A stretch of 64,000 nucleotides of DNA from Physcia stellaris (Eukaryota > Ascomycota > Lecanoromycetes > Caliciales > Physciaceae), in the NCBI GenBank assembly GCA_018902385.1, contig JABSSW010000046.1, positions 260,258 through 324,257 on the forward strand. Direction: 5' to 3'. A model generated the notes under the pieces. That model was not told where the DNA came from. It made no database searches and saw only the letters and a list, made by a program, of their open reading frames with translations. Below are positions 48,701-60,603 of the stretch, in pieces. Positions within the stretch are counted from its first letter, which is position 1. Every line of letters starts with the position of its first letter. The translations under genes were made by a program, and so were the position numbers.

Positions 48701-49069
48701 TTAAATTTCAAATTAACGATTGTGTGCGAATGATGTGCGTCGTCGCATTTGTAAATAATACAAAAACGATTTTCACAAATCAATGAAAAATATACGATTT
48801 CGATCGTGACGATCAAAAAAATAAAAAAATCACGCAAATACGCTTTTTATGCTCAAAGTTCATAAAAGTTTCGCTAATTCATTGTTCAGCAAATTTTTTC
48901 GTTTATGTATTATTACAAATTCAAAAAATATGTAAACAAAAATCAATACTTGAACGACAACAGAAATTCTTTTATTGAGAAAATTCTCGACATTATTGTC
49001 ATTTATATTGTTCAATTCGATGAAAATGATTGATGTTCATTTTTTTCATTTTTTTTTTCGTTTTTTCGT

Positions 49070-49516
49070 ATGAATTTTAATCAATTGTTTCGTTATTTAG
49101 TTTTCGATGAAATAACGAATTTCAATTTTATCGATTTGCAAACGCGTTTTTCGACGTCGATTTCAAAAAAACGTTTGAAAACGACAATATTCACGTTCGA
49201 ACGTTTTGTTTTTTCGAATTTTTCGACAACGCAAATTTCATTTTTCACAGTTTTTTTTAACATTTTTTTCAAATTTACAATTTTTTTCATCGAATTTGTC
49301 GCGATTCGAACTCAACAATTCTCGTTCATTTTTCATGTGAATCGAATTCAAATCGAAAATGACGACAATTCGAACACAATAATTTCAAGCGTTGATCATT
49401 CGATTTTCGTGAAATTGAATTTCGATGACGCAATTGCAAAAACGATTGTCGATGAAATGACGAACGAAACTTTTTCAACAAAAAGAATCAAACGTGAAAA
49501 GAAAAAAATCATTTAA
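49070..49516 (+). pseudogene. ORF of unknown role upstream of Helitron Rep/helicase, copy 2
   Basis: A 148-codon frame with a matching, more broken counterpart at 5109-5596 in copy 1. Shared segments include NQLFR, FERSIFSNF/FERFVFSNF and KIVDE-like text near the end. Presence in both copies shows it belongs to the Helitron family. Fold and function unknown. Confidence 0.4.
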
Positions 49517-50354
49517 ATGACATGAAACACGAAAAACGTTGTCGAAAACGTCAACATCAAATTGCAATTGATGATTTTTGAAATGCAAAAATCAAATGAA
49601 AACAAGCGATAACGACTTGATTTTACGTTTAAACATTTGATAATGAGCAAATTAAATGATTTTTCTGTATCGATTTTTGTTGTTTCGCTTCAATTGATTT
49701 TCAAAGTCAAACGTAATGAAATTTTATATGACGTTGAAAACGACATTTTTCTGAATTGAAAAGAAATCGTTTTTGTCATCAATGATTCGCATTCGATTTT
49801 CTTTTTGAATTGTCGACATTTTAACTTTAATTTATTGATGTTCGTATAAAGCGTCTCGATTCAAAAATAGTTTTCGTATTCATTATGTTCATCATAACGA
49901 TCGACTATATCAGATTCTGATCACGTGACGTTTCGAACTAAATGAAAATTTCATTTTATTTTCTTTCAGATTTCATTTTATTTTCTTTCACGCGATTCTG
50001 TTTTTTTTCACGTTTCATCACAACGACAACAAGATAAAACTGAATTTTTTTTCTGAAACATTTTTCAATTCGTATTATTGCTTTTGCATTTACACGTCGC
50101 AAATCTGATAAATACGTCAAATTTTTATGAAAAGTTGAAATTTTCGATTCTGAAACTGTTGTTATTTTTTCGTTTTTTCGATTTGTTTGAATCGATATTC
50201 ATTTTTCAAACTGTTTGAATCTTTTCGTTTCGCAAACATCGTTGTGTCTTTGTGCTCAATAAATTTATATATAATATTACACTTTCGTACAATCAAAACA
50301 GTACAATTTCACGATTGAAAAATCAATTCTGATATTTTAAAGTTTAATTCGCTT

Positions 50355-53300
50355 TTGTTTTCGATTCTGATAAAATGCTTTTTTATTCGGAATTCATTGT
50401 TTCGACAAATTACTCTTTCTAACATTCTATTCAGTGAAATTATGATGACGATTGTTGAAAAATCGAATTGCATCACGACGACATATGATATTCGAATTGC
50501 GATCAAAAATTTCAACATTCAAAACGTAATTCGAATTCAACGAGACAGTCGTTACGTTTGCAATACATGTGAAAGAATTTTCAATAAAGAAAATATCAAA
50601 ACGAGACATTTTTTATTTCATATCAGCAATCAGATTTGAAAATGCGAACATTGCAATCGTTTTTTTCGACGTCAAAATCATTTAAATCGACATTTATCAA
50701 TTCATCGAAAAACAGACATGCAATCGGAAATTATAATTTTCAATAAAACGATTTATATTTCGAATGTCGACGTTCTTGTGTCACAATTGTATTTAAAGCA
50801 TATCGTTTTTCAAAAGTTGTTGCATGACTTTCGAACAAATTACAATCGTCGTTTTTTTAGAACATCATGTTCATTTTGCGACATTCTGATGTTTTTAAAC
50901 GAGACGAAATGATTTGTTTTCGACAACAATATGAAATACGATTTTTTTTTAATCTTTCGACAATTTTTGCATTACAAATTCGATGAAAACGAACAGCGAC
51001 TCGTATTCGTGTGCGATGTTTGTCAAAAACATTCACGATCAATGTTTCAAATAAAATTCTGATTTGACGAAATAATGTTTTTTTTTCATCGATTCAGAAT
51101 TTTTTTGTTCTTCTTGAAATTGATGACGAATTTGAAAAAAATTCAAAACGTTGACGATGTTCGAAGCAATTGAACGATTTACAAAATCGTTTCAAATAAA
51201 TTATCGTAATTCAATTTGAAAATGTTTGTTCACGTTTACATCAAAATTTCATGTACGTTTTCAAAAATCCGCGAACGTTGACTTTTTATTCGAATATTAT
51301 CGAAAATTTTTTTCAATCGTTTTCTCAAATTTTCGATAAAGAACAAAATGCGAAAAATTTAACGATTGCAACAAATTGATTGAAAATTCACAATCGATTT
51401 TTGAAAAATTATATCGTTTTCGTCATCGACATTCTCACTGTGAAATTTCCGATTTTCGAAATTTTCGATTCAAATGAAAAAAAATCATATCACAAATTCG
51501 ATTTTATCGTGAATGTCGATCAATATGATTCGAAAACACACGACGAGAATTTTCGTTTCAATCGATTTTTTGAAAAACAAGACATGATCAACGATAATCG
51601 TTGATATTTCAAAGATGATAAAAATTTGAAAATTAAAATATTTTCTTGATTATATTTTTATGAAATCGAACATTTTCGTAAAAAAGAAAATTTTTATTTC
51701 AAAATTTCGTTCAAGAACGCACAATATAAACTGAATTGAAACGTTTCGCATTTTCGTGACGATCATTACTGAACAACATGAATGTATATGAAAATGAAAT
51801 CATTTCGCATTTTTCAAAACACAAATAAATTGATGACAAAACGAAAAAAACGTCAAATGACAAAACGTTTTGTCACAGCGAAATTGATAAAACAAAACGC
51901 TTATGAATTTCACACGATTATCAACGAAAATTTAACGATTATCGTTTCAATTCAATTGCGAATCGATTTTATTTATTGAATACAAATCGAACAGAAAATC
52001 AACATCATCATGAAAACAACATGTCGATTTCATTTGTTTTTCACGACGACATTTTTCGAAAAATGATTTGAATACGTCGAAATTTTTGCAAATACAAACA
52101 ATCGCGACATCATTTCGAATAATCGATTTTGAAAAACTGTAATATATTATCATTTTCGATGAAAAGCATTTAAAACTTATTTGCTGCGAAATTCAAAAAT
52201 ATTCGATTTCGAAAAGTTGAAAAAAATGATGAAACGAATGAAATTTCAATTGAAAAACGTCATTCACACTCATGTTTTGCTTTGAATTCAGAAATTCATA
52301 TCGAAAATGATCGTCGAAAATTTCATACGAACAAATGTTTCCGATAAAGAAAAGAAATTCGAATTACACGTTTTAGTGACGAAACATCAAATTCACATAT
52401 GTCGTTTCGATATGTGTCGCAAAAATCTAATCATCGAGTCACGATGTAAAAGTGATTTTTTTCAATCGTTGTCGTTCGTGATTGAAATCGTGAACGACGA
52501 CAATCGTTACACTTACAAACGACTGAAAAAAAAAAATCGTTGAATGTTTTCATATAACGTTCAAATGTTTCTGATTTGAAACGCACATATGAATATTCAA
52601 TACATTATCGAAATTTATTTTGTCGTCTATGTCAGCAAATACGTTATCAAAACGAAATCAAACGAAATGTACAATTTGTTCACTCGTAACGTCGTCAAAA
52701 ATCATTTAATGATTCGTAAAATGAATTCGATGAAAATAATGATGCTGATGTTGAATTACGACATGTTTCGATGCAACAAAATTGTAATGTATATCGATAT
52801 CACGTTATTTGAAAAACGATCGATCTTCGTCAAATTTCTTTGACAGTTAGAGCGGAACTTACTCGAGCAAAAAATAAAAAAAAACGAAAAATCTGATTTT
52901 TTTTACAAAAATCAAGTCGAAAAGTATTTTGTTCGTTTTTCAAATTCGTTTTACGATCAATTGACGTATTTCGATTATCATGCGCAATACAATTTGATTA
53001 AATCGATCGTCGATCTTGAACGTGAAACGATGAATGATGTGAAAAACGTTGTCAAGAAAAGACGACAAATATGATATTTTCATTGAAAATCGTCTTTTAC
53101 ATCGATTAACGTATTCAGAACATTTTGATTCGAAACATCGAACGACGTTTGATCGACGAAAAGACGTTTTTTTACGAAAAATTTCTCATGATTGAATCGT
53201 AACGAACTGAAAAAGAGATTCGAGAATTCATATCAAATTTCACGATCATTTGTTATCGAAATCATTTCATGATGTTTTATTCAAACGAATATCGAAATTT

Positions 53301-54729
53301 GAATTTCTGAACAACATTTCAAGTCGTCAAACGTGACGTAAAAGTCAACATTTTTTATTTGAAAGCAATTCATCGTCTGTTTTCTGAAGTATTCGAAATC
53401 GAGAATGAATGCATACGACAAAAATTTCTTGAAATGCAAATCAAGATTCGATCGATCTCAATGCTCGACGACAATCTAAATTTCGAAAAAGATTAATATG
53501 TGACGTATCAACGAATTATAAGCAATTTTTTCTTTGTCACAATTCGAAAATCACGAGAAACAGATTTTTTCGTCACAGATTTAAAAGAAACAGAAAAATT
53601 CTTTTTATTGCACACGTTCGTGACGTGATGCAATGATCGTCGACTAATGATTTTGAAAATGATTTTCATCGAAATTGCTGCAGAAAACGTGAAAAAAAAA
53701 TCATTCACAGCAATTTGCACATCAATATTCAAAAAAACTCAAATCATGAATCATTGCAATTCAGTATATTTCGCATCGAAAACTCAATGAACGATTTCAA
53801 AAAAATCAGAATTTTTATCATTGATGAAATTTTTATGATCAACAATGAGATGTTCAGTTTTGTTTCGAAATTGTTTGTCAGAATACACAAAAATGCGTTT
53901 TTTTTTGAAAATTTTCATGTTATTGTGTTTGACGATTTATTGCAATTATTTTCAGTTAACGATCGTCAAATTTTTCATTTTTTTGTTTGAAAGATTTTCG
54001 TCTCGTTATTTTTGAGACGTTTCAGAAAACACGATAACGATTCAGAATTCGAACGATTTCTTGAAACTGTTCGCTTTGAAAAAATCATTGATGAAATCAT
54101 GAATATTTTTCATCAACGAAAACAAAAGTTTCGAATCGATAATTTTATTCATAAATGTATTTCGTTTCATTTTCGAAAAAATGAAATGTTACGATTCAAC
54201 GCGTTATTGCTGAAACGAATTTGCAATTCATTTGTTATCGTTCACAAAACTCAAGATAAAGAACGCGACAGAAAATTGCTCGAATCGATTCACAAACATT
54301 TTGTCAAAAAAGCAATTTGCTCAGTGAAATGATGATCGTTCTTGAAATTCGAATGATGTTTTTGAAAAATAATTGCATAATTCGAAACATAATCAACGAC
54401 AATTGTGAATTAATCATCAAAATAAATGACAAAGACTATTTTATCGTGATCTTTTCAATGATCGAACGTATAAAAATTAAATTTTTCTCATATTCGTTAC
54501 AACGTGACTGATATCAATTCTCTAAAAACTGTATGTGATTTCTTACATCGATTACAAAACGTTGTATGATGTGTTTTACACTCGAATTCAATTTTCAATT
54601 TTGAACGTTTTCGCTTTGATCGTTCATAAAATTCAATCGTTAACAATGATCGACATATCGATAAATCTTGATAATAATATGTTTGTTTCAAAACATGTTT
54701 ACATCGCATTGAGTAAAACGCAGCGATGA
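50355..54729 (+). pseudogene. Helitron Rep/helicase gene remnant, copy 2
   Basis: About 4.4 kb, the usual size of a Helitron RepHel gene. Fingers CNTC and CEHC with His pairs lie at 50550-50710. A HICRFDMCRKNL segment at 52385-52430 is followed by a Rep-like YVSKYV with NAHMNIQY before it (52580-52640) and YDMFRCNKIVMYIDI. Helicase motifs are at 53715-54729: Walker B IIDEIFMINNEM, FDDLLQLFSVND (family GDLxQLPPV), FLKNN, FALIVHKIQSLT and NMFVSKHVYIAL. Stops in the Rep part fall at Trp positions of the family. Some frame changes are present, so it is dead but better kept than copy 1. Confidence 0.88.
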
Positions 54730-55994
54730 AATCAAATCTTTATTTTTGCTTTGTGCAGAGAGACTTTTCGAATGAATCAACAAACGATAGTCGAATATGA
54801 ACGTTTAAAAAATATTGTCAATGAAATGTATAAAACTGAAATTAACGTGTTCGATTGACAATTTCATCGAGTTTTTTTCGTCTTTTTCAAGCGCGAATCG
54901 TTATGATTTTTTCTGTCGCGCGTCGTGTTTTTTACATTTTTTGATTTTGTTTTCAAAATTTGGTCATGTCATTAGAACGAAAAATGTCTAAATTGTGCGA
55001 ATTTTCCGAAATTAAATTTATGATCGTGATCGAGAATTGAGTGTGATCAAACAGATTCGTCGTGAAACAGTTTCAGTTTGAATATTTCAATTTTCTTTAA
55101 AATATATGTATTAGTGAAATTTACTTAAATCGTGTGCAATTGTTTTATTTTCTATTATTACGAATATTTTCAGCGAACATATTTCGATTTTCATGAATTT
55201 CTGTACGAAAGAGTTATAAACAATGTGTCAGTTTCAGTTCTTAAGTGCAAATACAAAATGTTCAAATATTTCGCTCAAACTGTTGTGAATTGAAATGAGT
55301 ATGTTTTCAAACAAAACATATTTTTCTCTATTTTTATGCGATATTCACGTTTTGAGATTTTGCATGTAAAGTGTTTAAATCTCATTGTGATTATCGTAAA
55401 TCTCAATATTATCATTATTTTTTTTGCAATCGGATTTGTACGATTGCAGTAAATTATCAAAACGAATTATAGATTTAACGTATGTAGAATTGATTTCATT
55501 GAGTTCTGAATAAAACGATTTTTTCTCATCGTATTGTGACTGAAAGTAAATTTTCGATTGTTTGTGTTGTTCGTATTCATTCGATCAATGATTCATTAGC
55601 GTGCTTTCACGATCACATTTGATTGCAATTTTTTTTTTTTTTTTTTTTTTTTTTCATGCATCACGATGTTTAGTCAAGCGAAATTCTGAATCATTTGTAA
55701 ATTGTATTTCTGTTTAAGCTATGAGATGTATGCTAATTGAATCAGTGAATTACAATGAAACAGCAATTTTCGTCAATATTGCACAGATAAATATAGAATG
55801 AAAATCAGAAAACACAATTTGACAGAGAAATAGTTCAAATTTCGTCTTTTTTTTTTTTCGATCGCTTTCAATTAATCAATTTTTATGACACGCGTTCGAT
55901 GATTTTATATTTTGCGAATCGAATATTCGTCGACTTGACGTATTTTCAGCAATTGCAAACGTTAATCATTCAAATACGCGAATCTATTTGAATT

Positions 55995-56686
55995 TTGAAA
56001 AATCATTGTTTTGACGTCAAGAAAATCGTTGAAAATTTAACATTGTCATTTTGCGATCGATGCGCGATCACGAAAAAAAACAAAATCAATCTCGTTTTTT
56101 TTCGATGCGTTCAAGCACGAAATCGTCTCGAAACTTGCGAAAATTGCGTATTCAAACACAAAACATCGAATTGTTCACTCAATAAATGCATTCAATTTTC
56201 AATGTTTCAAATATTAAAATTTTTTCAGACTCGATGCGTGTTCAATTCGAAATCGTGAAAATGATGTTTCAAATCATCGTCACAAACGTAAAGTTCGCTG
56301 ACGAGAAAAAAAAAACTAAAATTTCGATCAAAAGTGATGAAAATCATTTTGTCGCAAATTTGTTTTTTTCGCGACGATCATCAAACAAACGTCGTCGATT
56401 GCTGTTTTCAACAACGATCACGACAAATGATCGTGCGCAATTCAATGAAAACGACAACGACGACGAATCATTAAATAATCGTTCGAACGTCGTCAACGAT
56501 TTATCATTGTTTTTGTCTCAAAATGAAAAAAAAAACGAAAACGAGAATTTTCAATTTGAGCAACATCATGACGATTACGACGACGAATTCGATTCCGATT
56601 TCGAACTTGTTTCAAATGATGTTGTTTTTATCATCGAGAAAACAAAATCGACAGAAACATTTTTTTCAAAACGAGATAAATTTTGA
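55995..56686 (+). pseudogene. Cys-rich plus acidic ORF at Helitron 3' side, copy 2
   Basis: The counterpart of 12014-12703, better kept: CDRC..FRC..CENCVFKHKTSNC, then an Asn/Asp/Glu-rich tail with a DDYDDEFDSDFE run. The Cys spacing resembles a small zinc-binding domain. It lies after the helicase as in copy 1. Unknown function. Confidence 0.5.
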
Positions 56687-57470
56687 GTTTCAATTTCACG
56701 ACGATCAGTCGTCGTAAAAAAAAATCTGTTTTCGTTTTTTGCGTGTTTTCGACTCGAATGATATCGTAAAATCTACGCGACGTCGAATCGAATTGTGACG
56801 AGAAACAAAACGAAAAAAAAGAAAAAAAAATGAGAAAAAAAGAAACGAAATGAAAAAATAAAAATGCGCGATGAGAAAAAGAATCATGTTATGAAAATTT
56901 TTGTATTGAAAAACGACTTCATTGCAAAAATCGTTATATACGATGTTGCAAAAAGATTTCAGCAGTTTTTGAAAAATTTGTTTTGATTTTTTTGTCATAA
57001 CTAATTGCATTGTCTGTTTTTTTTTTTTGTTTTTTGCAAAGTTCGTCGAATTGATACGAATGAACATTTTGATTCATTGATTCAACGAAAACAAAATTTC
57101 GTTTTTTGAAAATCAATTGATTTTATCAAACAGATGTTTTCACAAAATCATGATCGAACACAAAAACTCGATGAAATGATTTTTATTGTACATATCTTTC
57201 GCTTTTAATTTTTGAATTAATTACATTTCAACGAATTCTTAATCAACATCAATGAATTGTACGAATATTTTTTTTTTTTTCATTTTAACAGTCATTGATT
57301 CAAACGTCATAGTTAATGCACGTCGATTGCAGTCAAATTGTTCGTTTCATTCATTTTGTTTCGAATCATGATGTTGATAGAATGAAATAAATGTTCGTAT
57401 CGACATGAATTAACTTTGTTTCGATATCACACTTATTAATTCTAACTTTTTGCTTTTTTTTTCTTAGAAC

Positions 57471-57499
57471 GCTGTTGCATATTCAACGACAATGCCTTG
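57471..57499 (+). other. Helitron 3' terminal hairpin and end, copy 2
   Basis: GCTGTTG, a 6-nt loop, CAACGAC, then nine bases to CTTG; the next base is T of the hAT target. Same arrangement as 13471-13499. Confidence 0.78.
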
Positions 57500-58572
57500 T
57501 TTGCATCGTTATGAACATTTTGAATTTTTTTCAAATTCAACAACAAAATACGAAAAATTTTCGCATCGTCAATAAAATGAATCACGAAATTTAAAAAATT
57601 CAAATGATTTGATGAAAATCAAACATCGCATATAATATGTATGAAAATGATCGCATCGTTCAATTTATGACGTAATCGTTTTTTGTTTTTTTCGTATAAT
57701 ATCATGATTTTCGTTTGAATAATATTGTTCGAAACAAAAAATAAAATCTTCGCAAATTTGTTGATATAATGTAAAAATATTCGAAAATTCATATTGCGCA
57801 TTTGTTTGAACAAAATGTCGATTGATATGATTCATCGAAAATAAAAATACATAAATTGTTTTGCATTCAACGCAACGATTATGTGTTTTGTAATTTGACG
57901 ATTTTTCAATTTTTTTTTCATTGCAAATTAACGATTGAAAACGAAAACAAAATCGTTATCGTAAAAAATTAAACGAATTTCGTCACGATTTCGAAAATCG
58001 ATATAATGTTTTAATCGCAAATGCATTTTGAATTTCATAATATCGTCGAATTTGACGTATTTGATGATGCAATATTTGCATTTTGCGAAATTTTTTTTTT
58101 GTTTTCGAAACAACGTGAAATGATGATAAATATTCGACGTGATTTTGCGAAAAAATTTGTTAATCGAAATTCGTATTTTGCGATTCGAAATCGTTTATGA
58201 TATTGTTGTATCGATTGCAAAATCGATTGCAAATTCGATTGATTTTTCGTCGAATTCGTTGAATAATGATTCGTCGATTTTCGAAATCGTTTTTTGAATT
58301 TGAATATTCAATGCAATTTTCACGACAATTTTCACGATCGAATTCGTTCGTGTTCGCGTTCGTTTTGAAATTCGTTTCGAATATTCAAACGACACAAATT
58401 GAAAAATTATAAATCGTCGTTCGTTAATTCGACGTGTTGTAAACGTTGAAAATTTGTCACGTTGATTATTCGACATGTTGATTTCATCGACATTTCGATT
58501 TTTGCAAAATTGAAATTTGAATTTGACGATCGTCGTTTTGATAAAAAAATTATTCGATATAATCGTTAACAT
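57500..58572 (-). pseudogene. hAT transposase remnant, N-terminal part with BED-type finger
   Basis: On the minus strand, a basic N-terminal region is followed at 57928-58113 by CKYC with a FKMHLRLKH histidine pair, a BED-type zinc finger as in hAT transposases. Then comes FIHIICD followed by a stop where the family has Trp (ICDxWTS), then SSNHLNFLNFVIHFID and NLKKIQNVHND, matching the first RNase-H-like block of hAT. The frame runs to 57500, where the Helitron begins. Confidence 0.8.
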
Positions 58573-59050
58573 AATAATAATATCAAATAATTCGAATCGA
58601 TTTGATTGAAATATTGTTGATATATAACGTAAATTGTTAATATGTAAAAAATTGAATTGAATTGAAATAAAATAACGAAAACAAAATTTCTGAAAATTGA
58701 TATTTGAAATTTGTTCGAAAATTCGATTATTCGAAAAAAATACAAAAATTTGAAATTGAAATTTATCAAAAATATCAAAAATGCGTGTAATTTATTGCAA
58801 CATCATTAACAAAAAATTTGATAATGCACGTTAATTGATGTTTTGTATTTTATCATTCAAAAATTTGATAATATTTTCAAAATTGAAATATTCGAACATT
58901 TCGTAAAATTGAACAATATAATAATCATTTGCATCACACATATTACTGATACGCATCAAAATTATCATTTTTTTTGTATTATATTAAATAGTATGATGCG
59001 ATAAATGACTCAAACTATACGCACTATTCGGGCTCGAAATCGTGATGCAT

Positions 59051-59089
59051 CGATAGTGCAAGTAGTTTAGTGTACTATTGAGCGCCTTG
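59051..59089 (-). repeat. hAT right terminal inverted repeat
   Basis: On the minus strand it reads CAAGGCGCTCAATAGT from 59089, pairing with the left end with two mismatches in 16. ATAGTGCAAGTAGT just inside echoes the left-end motif. Confidence 0.75.
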
Positions 59090-60603
59090 GTATGTGAAGA
59101 CGAAGAATTGAAGTTCTTCGGGAATGAATTTGAGAAGACATGAATACCCATTCCTAGCTTGTGTCATGAAAGCTACATGGTGCTGTGTATGAACACCCAA
59201 ACCCTATCTTTCCATAGACGAGAGATTGCACAATGAGAAAAAAGAAAGGGAACTTTGTTACTGATCTCCAGCATTAGAGCTGAGACCTCTACGAAGAGCA
59301 CAAAGCAGACACCCAGAGCTGTGGTTTCCGCGACTCAGCAAGAAGGTCATCCCAGTCGATATTTCGGATGCAGCAAAAGGAGGGCGAGGTCTCGGATCTG
59401 GATATGATCTGGCGGCTGTACATTGAGGACTGCTTTCGAGATTGAAGAGGGTTGTCTACTATTGAGAGTATCGCTGTCGACTTGGGCGTGTAACCTCCAT
59501 CCAACAACAAGCATTAACGATCAAAGACTTGAAAATCCAGAAAGATTGTAGATGGCTCCCAATCCATCCCAAATGCTCTGCTCTTCTCTAATCCCCTCCC
59601 TTAAGCTTTTCCCGAAAAAATAAAAGCTGCATCCTCTTCCTCTCCCTGACGCTTTCACCGAAAACATCTATATCGTCTCGAGGGAGATTCGCAGCGCTAG
59701 AAGCTCCCACCACAGCTCCGCATCATTTTCTCCGCCACAATCACCAGCACCAATACCGAGCAGCCCCCCCAACACAGTATCACCCGCCTACCTAAAAGTG
59801 GAAGATCTCGGCACCACCCCCCCCTCCCCCAAAAATACCCTAATACCCAGTCCGCACCCCTCAGCCACTCAAATCCCAACCAAGGACAAACTGACAACCC
59901 ACTCTCCACGACAGATTACAACGCTGCCGACAGGGAGTGCTGCCTTTAACAGAAACTTCGCAAGGAAATAAATATAGTTAAGCAAGCCATATGCCATTCT
60001 CCCCATTTCTGGCCACCATACTGGAGTGAATAACATTCTCGAATGTCAGGACGGGTGGTGTGAGTAAATGGAAGTGATTGGTGAGTAGGGATTGTCGCGA
60101 TAGGTTATGGGGTGGTGGCGCGCGAGTCTGGTTGTACATATTTCTTGATGAGAGGAGATGGTGATGGTGATGGGGAAATAATTTTTCTTTTGAGATTTTG
60201 TAGGCCATTGCGGTTTTGCTGCATGTCTTCGAACTTTTCTAGATTTTACCGTTCTTGGTTCGCGAGGGAAGGAGGATTTGCCTGCGCTCGTCTTAAGGAG
60301 AAATGGAGCGTTTGGCTTGCTCTTTATGGAGTCACAGGCAGCGGATGCACGAACTTGCAAAGGAGAGAAAAAGCGATGTGTATGAGGTGGTATCCGTGAC
60401 GAACTGGTAGTTTTGTAGGAAGGGTGGATTGCAGCGTGTCCGCCAAAACCACTTCTATCTATCGCTATTGGCATCATGGGCACTTTGAGAGATCTTTGAC
60501 CCCGATGGCATGGTCGTGCTTCAATACCTAGAGACAATTGGGATATGTATTAGAAACTTTATTCTGTTATTTACCAGGCTTGACCTCCCTCGTTGACCTC
60601 AAC
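59090..60603. other. Stretch between island 2 and the caleosin gene, no firm gene
   Basis: The longest frame is minus 60046-60537 (163 codons, Ser/Pro/His-rich, no recognisable domain). It lies just past the caleosin stop and is more likely 3' flank than a gene. Confidence 0.35.

Larger units (their letters stand above)
44662..57499 (+). mobile_element. Helitron copy 2, complete, about 12.8 kb, inserted in the hAT
   Basis: Both ends are set by the host transposon. Removing 44662-57499 restores the hAT reading frame and leaves GTTATGTTA next to TTTGCATCG, an insertion between A and T with no target duplication, which is how Helitrons insert. The 3' end has the hairpin and CTTG seen in copy 1. 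The 5' end begins ATTCAATAC and lacks the usual TC, so the left limit may be off by a base or two. Contents: a 3-kb leader, an ORF of unknown role, Rep/helicase, and a Cys-rich ORF. It is visibly less mutated than copy 1 and the hAT (many CT and AG remain), so it is younger or was hit less. Confidence 0.87.
42953..59089 (-). mobile_element. hAT DNA transposon, split by a Helitron (AT-rich island 2)
   Basis: The ends are inverted: CAAGGCGTCCAATAGT at 42953 and, on the minus strand from 59089, CAAGGCGCTCAATAGT. The tips fit the hAT consensus YARNG. They are flanked by ATATGTGA (42945-42952) and GTATGTGA (59090-59097), an 8-bp target duplication with one mismatch, as hAT makes. The element's own parts are 42953-44661 and 57500-59089, about 3.3 kb together, normal for hAT. 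The transposase lies on the minus strand, N-terminus to the right. Both parts are saturated with C-to-T change except for the outer 80-100 bp. The 12.8-kb insert between them is the Helitron. Confidence 0.88.

Noticed and set aside
42953-59089. Organellar or bacterial origin of the AT-rich islands
   Set aside because: Both islands resolve into decayed nuclear transposons with target duplications and family motifs.
60046-60537. 163-codon minus-strand frame
   Set aside because: Low-complexity Ser/Pro/His text just past the caleosin stop, with no domain; probably 3' flank.
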